Both the position numbers and the translations under genes were made by a program. The notes under the pieces were generated by a model that was not told the DNA's origin, did not search any database, and worked only from the letters and a program-made list of their open reading frames with translations. A stretch of 64,000 bases of DNA, taken from assembly GCA_028382005.1 (NCBI GenBank), contig JAOESH010000001.1, positions 100,798 through 164,797 on the forward strand, given 5' to 3'. Below are positions 20,979 through 28,981 of this stretch, in pieces (positions within the stretch are counted from its first letter, which is position 1; the number at the start of each line of letters is the position of its first letter). The DNA is from Pseudomonadota bacterium. Its GTDB lineage: Bacteria > Pseudomonadota > Alphaproteobacteria > Puniceispirillales > Marisalimonadaceae.

Positions 20979-22072
20979 TTATTCATAATTTTAAAAAAAG
21001 ATTTAATGAAAGGTAGTTTTGGCATTGAAAAAATTACTTTACATTTAGTCTTAAAATTACAATTACCCGACATAAACCTTGCCATTTCGTCACCATTGAT
21101 GCTTTTTGCTAGGTTAGAAAAAATAGTTGGTGCTATCTGAGGATAACGAGCTATAACTTGAATAAAAATTTTATCTAGAAATAAATCTACTTTGTTATGA
21201 ATGTTAGTATTAATTTTTCTGCCTAAAATTAACTGATCTGTAATTTGTAGTACCTGTTTTTGAATAAACGTAAATGCATAACCCGAAGACGGCCTAACAG
21301 CGCCTCCTCTAGTTCCAATATTGTGTCTATCTTTTGACTTTAAGGAAAAATTATGCATTGGAATTATGCCTTTTTCATGATTGCTTTTTGAAAAGTTTTT
21401 TAGATTATAATATTTTTTTAAATATTTTAAAATTTCTTTAGCATAAAAATCTTTAGGCTCAACATGTTTGGAAAATATAGTGGATTCAACTAAAGCAGTA
21501 TTTTTGCTGAATGGAAGAAGGTAGATAAAGTGCAAACCCCTAGATTGATCACATCTAAAGTCCATTAAAACAACAGTTTTTTCGTCAAATACCTCGTCTT
21601 TTGAGTTAACTACATAACCCTCAAAATGTTGTAACAAAATATTTGAAGGTATTTTGGGAGGTCTACTATCAAATATATACTTACCATTTATTTTACAATT
21701 ACCGTCAGACAATTCATTGTTAATCTCTGAAATTTTTTTATTGAAGACTCTTACGTTTTTATTTTGAAATTTACTAAGACAAAAATCTAACCATTTATGC
21801 CTTTTTATTACACAATAAGGATGTTTTTTAGAATTCAGTACATTCTTAGATTTATTAGTTATTATAGCCCAATTATTCCAAGTATGACTACAATTATCGT
21901 AAGCCTCTTGATTTTCATTAAATTTCCAAAATCCCCAATAATGATCTTTGATAGTTTGATGTTGATCTTTCATAAATATATTAAATTTATATTTAGGTAA
22001 TAAATTATTAAGCCTAGCCAATGAAAGTGCTGCACAACCACCACCAATAATATTTATTTCTTTACTAGTCAC
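20975..22072 (-). CDS. crtY: lycopene beta-cyclase (CrtY type)
   Basis: A 365-residue flavoprotein that closes both ends of lycopene to give beta-carotene. The N-terminus has the dinucleotide-binding segment INIIGGGCAALSLARL; the middle has VLMDFRCDQSRG and FIYLLPFS, and GTRGGAVRPSSGYAF is the family signature. The start is GTG at 22072, immediately after the crtB stop, so translation is probably coupled; no better ATG is available. A hydrophobic stretch lies close to the C-terminus. Confidence 0.94.
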   Translation of the reverse strand: MTSKEINIIGGGCAALSLARLNNLLPKYKFNIFMKDQHQTIKDHYWGFWKFNENQEAYDNCSHTWNNWAIITNKSKNVLNSKKHPYCVIKRHKWLDFCLSKFQNKNVRVFNKKISEINNELSDGNCKINGKYIFDSRPPKIPSNILLQHFEGYVVNSKDEVFDEKTVVLMDFRCDQSRGLHFIYLLPFSKNTALVESTIFSKHVEPKDFYAKEILKYLKKYYNLKNFSKSNHEKGIIPMHNFSLKSKDRHNIGTRGGAVRPSSGYAFTFIQKQVLQITDQLILGRKINTNIHNKVDLFLDKIFIQVIARYPQIAPTIFSNLAKSINGDEMARFMSGNCNFKTKCKVIFSMPKLPFIKSFFKIMNK

Positions 22073-22975
22073 TTACGAAAACCTTTTTAAAAACTTATGA
22101 AGTTCAGGATCATGTTTCTTTTGTATTTTATTTCTAAAAACTTCATAGATAATTTTATAAATTGTAACTTTTGCTTTTGTCATTTTAGACGTTACTTGCC
22201 TTCCATCATACCAATTATATTTTTTTAACTTTAATTGAATACCTATTTGTCTATAAACTCCCGATGCAATGGAAATTGCTATTCTAGTTTTAATTGGTAA
22301 AAAAATAAGACCTTGAGTTCCGCTATAATAATATTTCTCAGCAATATTAAGTAATTTTTTTATACCAACAGAAACAATCATCAATACTTTTGTATTTTTA
22401 TCTTCTACAGCTTGTATCATTTCATTAGGAGAAATGTTATTAATCCATGAACCTGGGATGTAACGTCTTCCCATTTTGGCGTCTTCTAAAATATCTCTTG
22501 CGATATTGGTAAGTTGCATAGCTATTCCGAGATCAATAGCAAATAGATACGCTTCTTTATTTTTACATTTAAGGGCATCACACATCATTAAACCAACAGT
22601 CCCAGCTACATGATATGAATAACTAATTAATTCACTTTCCTCGTTAAATAAAACATTACCTTGATCTAAAATCAATCCATCAACTAAATCGGCTGCGGCT
22701 TTTTTGGAATGTAAATTAAAAAAATCAGGATATGTGATATTAGAAACATCTTTTGATTTTAAATGATTTTCATTTGTAAAATTAGATTTTATATCTTTTA
22801 AGATTTGTAGTGAAGAGTTTTTACCACTATCAGCTATATCATCTAAAATCCTACAAAATTGATATAATTCTGAGGCCCTGTTGGTATAGGTGGAGGGTAA
22901 AAATTTACTAGCCCAGTAAAAACTTTTTCCGTTATTTTTAAGTATTAATCTAGCATTTATAATATGGTTTTCCAT
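22073..22975 (-). CDS. crtB: phytoene synthase
   Basis: A 300-residue squalene/phytoene synthase that condenses two geranylgeranyl diphosphates into phytoene. The two Asp-rich metal sites are present: CRILDDIADS near residue 42 and NIARDILEDAKMGRRYIP near residue 158. Its ATG lies 12 bases after the crtI stop. The substrate-forming GGPP synthase (crtE) is not in this cluster and must be encoded elsewhere. Confidence 0.96.
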   Translation of the reverse strand: MENHIINARLILKNNGKSFYWASKFLPSTYTNRASELYQFCRILDDIADSGKNSSLQILKDIKSNFTNENHLKSKDVSNITYPDFFNLHSKKAAADLVDGLILDQGNVLFNEESELISYSYHVAGTVGLMMCDALKCKNKEAYLFAIDLGIAMQLTNIARDILEDAKMGRRYIPGSWINNISPNEMIQAVEDKNTKVLMIVSVGIKKLLNIAEKYYYSGTQGLIFLPIKTRIAISIASGVYRQIGIQLKLKKYNWYDGRQVTSKMTKAKVTIYKIIYEVFRNKIQKKHDPELHKFLKRFS

Positions 22976-22987
22976 ACATGCTCTCTA

Positions 22988-24481
22988 TTATTTAATTAAG
23001 CTCTCTACAATTTTTGCAGAGGATAATACTCCAGGCACACCCGCCCCCGGATGAGCCCCAGCTGCAGCAAAAAATAAATTTTGAATGTGAGGATCTTTAT
23101 TATGATACCTAAACCAAGCTGATTGTGAAAAATTAGGCGCTATAGAAAATCCTGCCCCATGTGTTGAGCGGTAATTATTTTTAAAATCAACCGGTGTCAT
23201 ATAAAAATCATCACAAATATTTTTTGTAAGCTCAGGTAAAATTGTTTCCTCAAGCGCTTTAATTATTCTTTTTTGTAATTTTATACCTTCTTTACTCCAA
23301 TCAACATTACCTTGCAAATTTGGAACAGGACAAAGTACATAAAAGCTGTCACAACCTTTAGGCGCAAAGCTTTTATCAGTTGCAGTTGGTCTATGGATAT
23401 ATAAAGAGAAATCTTCACTTAAGGTCTTATTGTCAAAAATATCCTTTAATAAACCTTTAAACCTCTTACCTAACCAAATCGAATGATGAGCAATATTATT
23501 ATATTGTTTTCTAGTTCCAAAAAATAATACAAACATTCCCATTGAATAAGTTGTTAACTTTTCTGGTAAGAATTTTTTTCTTTTATTAAAATTATTTGTT
23601 TTTAATATTTCTCTATAAAAGGTAGGTGGATCTCCATTAAAAACAATATTATCAGCTGAGAAAAAATCACCATCCATACTTTCTAATTTCTCAATTCTAC
23701 CATTATTTTCAAAGGCACTTTTAATATCTACATTGTACTTAACATCTACTCCAGAACGCTTTAACAAATTTGTTAACTCTGCAACTAACTTGCCCGTCCC
23801 CCCCATACTGAAATAGACGCCCCAATTCCTCTCAAGAAAATGAATCAAGGCATAAATTGATGTTGTTGAAAACGGATTACCACCAACTAACAATGGATGA
23901 ATTGAAAAAGCCGCTCTTAAATTCGGATTTTTTATATATTTATTTACAAGCTGAGCAACAGTTAAGTAACTTTTTAATTTTAGCAAAGATGGTATTTGTT
24001 TTAACATAAAAATGAATGAATTAAAGGGTTTATCTGCTAACTTTGTAAATCCTACGTCAAATATAGATTTTGATGCTTTCAATAAATTCTCATAATTATT
24101 AGCATCATTAATAGAAAACTTCTTCATTTCTATTTTTGTTTTTTCAATTGTTTGTGAATAATCAAAAGTTTGTCCATCATGAAAATGAAACCTATACCAT
24201 GGATCTAATGGTTTAAAATCAACATAGTCTTCTCTTCTTTCGTTGAAAAGTTCAAAAAGTTCATCAAATAAAAAAGGAGCAGTTATTACTGTTGGACCAG
24301 CATCATGTTTAAAACCATTTTTGTTAAAAACTTGAGCTCTACCTCCTAAAGCATCTAGTTTTTCTAGTAATGTTACTTCATGGCCTAAAGCTTTTAACCT
24401 TAAGGCAGAGGCTATCCCTCCAAAACCTCCACCAATAACTATACTTTTAATTTTTTTGTCATCTTTAACAGTTGGTTTCAT
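22988..24481 (-). CDS. crtI: phytoene desaturase
   Basis: A 497-residue FAD-dependent desaturase that converts phytoene to lycopene. The N-terminal Rossmann motif is VIGGGFGGIASALRLKALG followed by the acidic LLEKLDALGGRAQVF segment; the C-terminal FAD motif is FFAAAGAHPGAGVPGVLSSA. A seven-G tract (23798-23804) encodes the Gly-Gly of FSMGGTGKL and is in frame. It is the first gene of the carotenoid unit, separated from the rhodopsin gene upstream by 95 bases that contain a strong intrinsic terminator. Confidence 0.97.
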   Translation of the reverse strand: MKPTVKDDKKIKSIVIGGGFGGIASALRLKALGHEVTLLEKLDALGGRAQVFNKNGFKHDAGPTVITAPFLFDELFELFNERREDYVDFKPLDPWYRFHFHDGQTFDYSQTIEKTKIEMKKFSINDANNYENLLKASKSIFDVGFTKLADKPFNSFIFMLKQIPSLLKLKSYLTVAQLVNKYIKNPNLRAAFSIHPLLVGGNPFSTTSIYALIHFLERNWGVYFSMGGTGKLVAELTNLLKRSGVDVKYNVDIKSAFENNGRIEKLESMDGDFFSADNIVFNGDPPTFYREILKTNNFNKRKKFLPEKLTTYSMGMFVLFFGTRKQYNNIAHHSIWLGKRFKGLLKDIFDNKTLSEDFSLYIHRPTATDKSFAPKGCDSFYVLCPVPNLQGNVDWSKEGIKLQKRIIKALEETILPELTKNICDDFYMTPVDFKNNYRSTHGAGFSIAPNFSQSAWFRYHNKDPHIQNLFFAAAGAHPGAGVPGVLSSAKIVESLIK

Positions 24482-24528
24482 GTCACGCCAATTATTTGAT
24501 TAGATTAAAATAATTTTTAAAAATAAAA

Positions 24529-24556
24529 AAAGCCTACAGAATTAACTGTAGGCTTT
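24529..24556 (-). terminator. intrinsic terminator between proteorhodopsin and crtI
   Basis: An 11-bp perfect stem (AAAGCCTACAG / CTGTAGGCTTT) with a six-base loop lies 20 bases past the rhodopsin stop. On the rhodopsin strand the stem is followed by a T-rich run (complement of the A-run at 24521-24531). This is a textbook rho-independent terminator. It should end most rhodopsin transcripts before crtI, letting rhodopsin be made in larger amounts than the carotenoid enzymes. Confidence 0.88.
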
Positions 24557-24576
24557 ATTAATATGTGTTGTCTTAA

Positions 24577-25344
24577 TTACGCTTCGGATTCTGTCACAGC
24601 AACATTCCAAATAATTACACCAAATGCAATTTTGTTAAGAACGTCAGCTAAGTTATAAATGATATTTAGTGAGTTTGCATCAACGCCACCAGCCATGTAA
24701 CCCATGAAATAACCTATTGGATAAATAGCCCAACCAATTGTAACAATCCATCTCATTGTTGAGAAGGCAGATCTAACTGATTCTGGAGCTTCTTCACTTG
24801 CTTTACTTGCTTCACCAGCAAAGATTTCATATAAGATGTATATCCAACCAACCATTCCGATAACAAAACCGAGAGTTGCGTTTATGTATCCAGCTTCACC
24901 CATATATCCACCAATTAACATTACTAATGAACCTATCATTAACTTCCAGAACACACCTCCAGCTACAGCTGTACAAGCTCTTAGAATAATATAGAATTCT
25001 ACCATTAATAATGGAACAGTAATTAACCAGTCAATATATCTGTAAACTGTAGGTGTTTCACCAGTACCCACCCATACATCTCTCATGTAGAAGTAGTGGA
25101 CAGCTGCTACTAGTGTAACTAGACCAGAAACTGTTAATGAAGTTTTCCACTTTGCTGAAACTCTTTGCGTTTCCATAAAGAAAAACAACGTTGCGGCCAT
25201 AAGCGCCATAGAAATTAACCAGAAACTTATTCCAACAAAATCATCTGACTTTAAATTTGCAGTATCTGCAGCATTAGCCAGAAATGGTAATGACGAAATA
25301 AAAGCTGCCGGCACGGCATATTTTAAAATTTTATTAAAAGACAT
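24577..25344 (-). CDS. proteorhodopsin, green-type light-driven proton pump
   Basis: A 255-residue type-1 rhodopsin with an N-terminal signal-like segment (cleavage likely near LANA-AD) and seven membrane helices. Retinal attaches to Lys238 (NLADVLNKIAFGV). Helix C reads YRYIDWLITVPLLMVEFY: Asp105 is the Schiff-base proton acceptor, Thr109 follows and Glu116 is the proton donor, the Asp-Thr-Glu set of outward proton pumps. Leu113 occupies the spectral-tuning position (105 in the reference protein), predicting green absorption. His83 matches the conserved His next to the acceptor. A strong ribosome site precedes the gene, a terminator follows it, and the retinal genes lie just downstream. Confidence 0.97.
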   Translation of the reverse strand: MSFNKILKYAVPAAFISSLPFLANAADTANLKSDDFVGISFWLISMALMAATLFFFMETQRVSAKWKTSLTVSGLVTLVAAVHYFYMRDVWVGTGETPTVYRYIDWLITVPLLMVEFYIILRACTAVAGGVFWKLMIGSLVMLIGGYMGEAGYINATLGFVIGMVGWIYILYEIFAGEASKASEEAPESVRSAFSTMRWIVTIGWAIYPIGYFMGYMAGGVDANSLNIIYNLADVLNKIAFGVIIWNVAVTESEA

Positions 25345-25351
25345 TTATAAA

Positions 25352-25359
25352 CTCCCCTT
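25352..25359 (-). promoter_or_regulatory. strong ribosome-binding site of proteorhodopsin
   Basis: On the rhodopsin strand AAGGGGAG lies seven bases before the ATG at 25342-25344, one of the best matches to the anti-Shine-Dalgarno sequence in the window. It fixes the start codon and suggests high translation. Confidence 0.75.
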
Positions 25360-25376
25360 ATAATATTGTCATATTT

Positions 25377-25412
25377 TCTAGCCATTGCTAGATATTTGCA
25401 CTAATTATTAGT
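25377..25412 (-). promoter_or_regulatory. two small inverted repeats in the proteorhodopsin leader
   Basis: Within 70 bases upstream of the rhodopsin start are a 6-bp stem with a 4-base loop (TCTAGC-CATT-GCTAGA, 25377-25392) and a 13-bp palindrome (ACTAATTATTAGT, 25400-25412). They may be leader-RNA structure or operator sites. I could not assign confident -35/-10 boxes; the 70 bases upstream of the repeats are very AT-rich and probably contain the promoter. Confidence 0.35.
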
Positions 25413-25503
25413 ACCTCAAAGAAGACAATAAAAAAGAAATTATCGTTAATCAACAATTAAAAGTGTTTTTTATGTATTTTTTTTTACCTGTATATACTAA
25501 GGT

Positions 25504-25544
25504 ATTGTTTTTAAACAATTTATTCAATGATAATAATTATCATT
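25504..25544 (+). promoter_or_regulatory. adjacent palindromes, one Fur-box-like, before a small membrane protein gene
   Basis: Two palindromes lie side by side: ATTGTTT-TT-AAACAAT (25504-25519) and the 19-bp AATGATAATAATTATCATT (25526-25544), the latter symmetrical apart from its centre base. The second closely resembles the GATAATGATAATCATTATC type of Fur/iron-regulator operator. It ends 25 bases before the ATG of the 65-residue gene at 25570, where a repressor would block initiation. Iron control is inferred from motif similarity only; alphaproteobacteria also use RirA, Irr and Mur. Confidence 0.5.
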
Positions 25545-25569
25545 ATTATGAAAAAGAATAGGATTTTTG

Positions 25570-25767
25570 ATGGATACTGTAATATTTGGCGGTTTAGGTT
25601 TTTTAATTTTATGTGGAATATCTTTTCTAACAATGGGATTTATAGACAAATCTTCTTTAAACGATCGCAACAAAAGATTATTTAACTACCTCGTTTTAGG
25701 AGTTTTAATTATTGCAACAATATTAATTTTTAGATGGCATAGCAGCATCTACATAATAAGCGGTTAA
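25570..25767 (+). CDS. small two-helix membrane protein, function unknown
   Basis: A 65-residue frame starting at ATG 25570 (a TTG directly before it is also in frame). Two hydrophobic helices (about residues 3-25 and 41-57) are joined by a polar, basic loop (DKSSLNDRNKRLF). It is divergent from the rhodopsin gene and preceded by two palindromes, one Fur-like. I recognise no family. That it is a gene is supported by the coherent membrane topology, operator-like upstream sequence and convergent packing with the next gene (12 bases). It could be linked to rhodopsin or to iron supply, but that is speculation. Confidence 0.6.
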   Translation: MDTVIFGGLGFLILCGISFLTMGFIDKSSLNDRNKRLFNYLVLGVLIIATILIFRWHSSIYIISG

Positions 25768-25778
25768 ATCTAAGAAAA

Positions 25779-26555
25779 TTAAATTATCAATTCACCATTA
25801 GCTTTTATTTTAATGACTTTCCAATTAGGTTTCTTAGGTTTTAGGGCTATGGTTTTTAAATTTTCATGTACCTTAAAACGATATTGTTGGTTATCTATCA
25901 CTTTTGTTAACCATTGTTCTAAACTTTGTTTTTTATTTTCTAAATTATTCATCGTAAATGATAATGCTTCATATTCGTCAATGCTATCTAACTTTGTCTT
26001 CAATCCATAAATAGAAGACAATCTTTTAGGAACGCTTTCATTAAAGGGGAGAACACCAGCAACAGATACATAACCATAAACATCATTTGAATATTGGAAA
26101 TCTGTAAACTTTACACTACCTCGTTGTAATTTAACAAAATGATAAGCAATACCTACAGCCTCTGTTAAGTGCATTATATTCAACTGCTCTTCTTTAAGCC
26201 AGAGAACATTGAGATCAACGACCGTACCATCACTTGGCCATTGTGTCGCGGGTAGTGAACCATAAGCTGAAATTGATGCTGCATAAACAATGTCAGAATC
26301 AAATAACTTTGCTGGAGTTACACAGATATCCTCATTTAATGAAAATTTTCTTTTTAATTGATAAGGCGATCTATTAGAACCAACAGATAATATTGGAATT
26401 CTATTTTCTAAATTAAAACAAATATCTTTAACAAATTTACCTTTATAAAATGAGAAGGGATAATTTGGAGCATAATAAGGGTAATTTATAGCCCTATTAT
26501 AAGATGAGAATTCAGGAAATAAATCATTATTATCTTTTAGTTTTAAATCTATCAT
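25779..26555 (-). CDS. conserved hypothetical protein, possibly GGCT-like
   Basis: A 258-residue soluble-looking protein. I do not recognise a named family with certainty. Residues 57-70 (SVGSNRSPYQLKRK) resemble the YGSN-SP-x-x-L entry loop of gamma-glutamylcyclotransferase folds. About 70 residues later VLWLKEEQLNIMHLTEAVGIAY has the spacing of the GGCT segment that ends in the catalytic Glu and a Tyr (Glu132 and Tyr138 here). Between them is AYGSLPATQWPSDGTVVDLNVLW, matching the core sheet of that fold. These similarities are my inference. It lies 15 bases after argC on the same strand, so it may share the argC transcript. Confidence 0.75.
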   Translation of the reverse strand: MIDLKLKDNNDLFPEFSSYNRAINYPYYAPNYPFSFYKGKFVKDICFNLENRIPILSVGSNRSPYQLKRKFSLNEDICVTPAKLFDSDIVYAASISAYGSLPATQWPSDGTVVDLNVLWLKEEQLNIMHLTEAVGIAYHFVKLQRGSVKFTDFQYSNDVYGYVSVAGVLPFNESVPKRLSSIYGLKTKLDSIDEYEALSFTMNNLENKKQSLEQWLTKVIDNQQYRFKVHENLKTIALKPKKPNWKVIKIKANGELII

Positions 26556-26570
26556 TATTAATTATACTAA

Positions 26571-27515
26571 TTATAGACCAATTTTTTCGTCGTATCCTAG
26601 AGCTATATTCATACATTGAACTGCAGCACCAGAAGCACCTTTACCTAAATTGTCTAATCTTGAACAAATAATAATTTGCTTATTAGCATCATTTCCAAAA
26701 ATATTTATGTCTAATAAGTTTGTATTAACAAGATTATCAGGCCTTAGGTGACCTTTAGAATTAAGACCTTCGTTTTTTTTTAGGACCTTTATAAATTGAG
26801 AATTTGAATAAAAATCCTCCATAACTGACTGGATTTTTTTAGTCTCAATTGGCGAACTAAACCAATTAAAGTGTATTGGAATTGATACAATCATTCCTTG
26901 CATAAAATCTCCGACAGATGGGCTAAAAATTGGATTATATTCTAAACCATTATGAAATTTTATTTCTGGTAAATGCTTGTGGTCAAGTGTTAGGCCATAA
27001 TTAAAATGAGGTACATGCTCTTTTTCATTAAAATATCTAATAAGCTCTTTACCACCCCCAGAGTAACCACTGACTGCATTAATTACTAGTGGTTGGTTGG
27101 GCAATATTAATTTATTGTCTAACAAAGGCTTTATTATAACATTTGCTCCAGTAGCATAACATCCTGGAACTGCTATTCTTTTAGAATCAACAATTTTATT
27201 TCTATAGTTTAGGCCTAGTTCAGGAAGTCCATATGACCAATTTGGATTAGTACGATGTGCTGTTGAAGCATCAATAATTATTGGAGATTTATCATCGAGT
27301 TCATCCGCTATTTTAGCAGTCTCAATTGCGCTATCGTCAGGCAAACATAAAAATGTTACATCTGACGCTTCTAACATTTCTTTTTTATATAGAGGATCTT
27401 TTCTTTTAGAATGGTCCACTGGTAAAATACTTACATTTGGATGTTTGCTTAATTTTTCATGAACTTGAAGTCCTGTAGTACCTACTTCTCCATCAATAAA
27501 AATATTTTTTTTCAT
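26571..27515 (-). CDS. argC: N-acetyl-gamma-glutamyl-phosphate reductase (type 2)
   Basis: ArgC reduces N-acetylglutamyl phosphate to the semialdehyde in arginine synthesis. This is the short form (314 residues from the chosen start) with the N-terminal FIDGEVGTTGLQVH nucleotide-binding loop and the catalytic Cys119 in VPGCYATGANV. I place the start at the ATG 27513-27515, preceded by AAAGG at good spacing; a GTG six codons upstream (27533) is possible but would add an untypical MIKKVK leader. It is divergent from tldE. Other arginine genes are not in the window. Confidence 0.93.
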   Translation of the reverse strand: MKKNIFIDGEVGTTGLQVHEKLSKHPNVSILPVDHSKRKDPLYKKEMLEASDVTFLCLPDDSAIETAKIADELDDKSPIIIDASTAHRTNPNWSYGLPELGLNYRNKIVDSKRIAVPGCYATGANVIIKPLLDNKLILPNQPLVINAVSGYSGGGKELIRYFNEKEHVPHFNYGLTLDHKHLPEIKFHNGLEYNPIFSPSVGDFMQGMIVSIPIHFNWFSSPIETKKIQSVMEDFYSNSQFIKVLKKNEGLNSKGHLRPDNLVNTNLLDINIFGNDANKQIIICSRLDNLGKGASGAAVQCMNIALGYDEKIGL

Positions 27516-27618
27516 TTTAACCTTTTTTATCACTCATATTGATTGCAACAAGTCTAACAGTATATTAATAAATCAAGTATATCTTTTAAACAATTTTCTT
27601 TTTTATTGGAAACTATAT

Positions 27619-28977
27619 ATGTGCGCTAAAAAACTGAACGATCAAGATGTAATGAATATTCTAATAGATACAGCCTTATCTAATGGAGCAACCGCCGCTG
27701 ATTGTGTTTTATCTAGAAGCAGAGGTGTTTCGCTTACGCGTAGATTAGGCAAAGACGAAACTATAGAAAGATATGAAGATTTTGACACTGGTTTGAGGGT
27801 GTTTGTTGAAAATAAAATTGCTTCAGTATCAACTAATGAAAATTCTGAAGCTGCCATCAGAGAAGTAGCCAAAAGGGCTGTAGATATGGCAAAAATCGCT
27901 CCACAAGATGAGTTTAGTTTAATTGCAACCCAAGAAACTCTTCAAAATTTTCCTATAGATAATAACCTTTCTGTTGATAGCTATGACGAAGTTGAGCCTA
28001 GTATTGATATTATCAGAGATAGAGCAACAGAAGTTGAAGATATAGCTTTAAGTGTAAAAGGAATCACTAATAGTGATGGAGCTGATGCCTCATGGGGAGA
28101 AGGAGAAACTCTTTTAATGACCTCGAATGGTTTTTTTGGGAGCTCTAAAAAATCAAATCACAGTGTTTCAGTTGTTGTTATTGCTGAAAAAGATGGGAAA
28201 ATGGAAAGAGACTATGATTACTCTTCAAAGGTTTTCGGACAAGATTTAAAAAATTTAAATGAAATCGGTCTTGAAGCAGCAAAGAAAACACTTGCTAGAA
28301 TAGGTGCCATAAAACCAGTCACTGGTAAATATCCAGTAATATTTGACCAAAGAGTATCTAGATCTATAGCTAGTCATTTTGCATCGGCAATAAATGGGTC
28401 TGCTATAGCTCGCAAAACTAGTTTTTTGAAAGATATGCTTAATAAACAAATTTCAAATACTGCTATAAATATAATTGATAATCCATTTTTGAAACGCGGC
28501 CTTGGCTCAAGATTATTTGATGCAGAAGGTTTAGGTTCTAGAAAATATACATTAGTTGAAAATGGTGTCCTGAAACACTGGTTATTGGACTTATCCTCTG
28601 CAAAACAGTTAAATCTAAGCCCTTCAGGAAATGCTAGAAGAGGCATTAGTGGTCCACCATCGCCTGGAACTAGTAACTTTATGATTTCACCTGGTGATGT
28701 TACTCCAGAAAATTTAATTAAAAATATTAGCGAAGGGTTTTTTATAACTGATATGATAGGTAGTAGTATATCTATGATTACAGGTGATTACAGTCGCGGA
28801 GCCAGTGGATTTTGGATAAAAAATGGTGAATTATCACAACCAATTACTGAAGCAACTATTGCTGGTAATCTAAAAGAAATGTTTATGACACTTCAACCAG
28901 CAAATGATTTGGATTATTCACATTCTATTAATAGTCCCACTTTATTGATTGAAGGAATGACTATTGCAGGAAATTAA
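27619..28977 (+). CDS. tldE: TldE/PmbA protease subunit
   Basis: A 452-residue member of the TldD/PmbA family lacking the HExxxH zinc motif, which identifies it as the non-catalytic TldE (PmbA) partner of the TldD encoded at 15494-16942. Family segments include SRGVSLTRRLGKDETIE near the start, GLGSRLFDAEG, ARRGISGPPSPGTSNF and the C-terminal SPTLLIEGMTIAGN. The heterodimer degrades peptides in the cytoplasm. The phosphatase gene follows after four bases. Confidence 0.94.
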   Translation: MCAKKLNDQDVMNILIDTALSNGATAADCVLSRSRGVSLTRRLGKDETIERYEDFDTGLRVFVENKIASVSTNENSEAAIREVAKRAVDMAKIAPQDEFSLIATQETLQNFPIDNNLSVDSYDEVEPSIDIIRDRATEVEDIALSVKGITNSDGADASWGEGETLLMTSNGFFGSSKKSNHSVSVVVIAEKDGKMERDYDYSSKVFGQDLKNLNEIGLEAAKKTLARIGAIKPVTGKYPVIFDQRVSRSIASHFASAINGSAIARKTSFLKDMLNKQISNTAINIIDNPFLKRGLGSRLFDAEGLGSRKYTLVENGVLKHWLLDLSSAKQLNLSPSGNARRGISGPPSPGTSNFMISPGDVTPENLIKNISEGFFITDMIGSSISMITGDYSRGASGFWIKNGELSQPITEATIAGNLKEMFMTLQPANDLDYSHSINSPTLLIEGMTIAGN

Positions 28978-28981
28978 TTAA

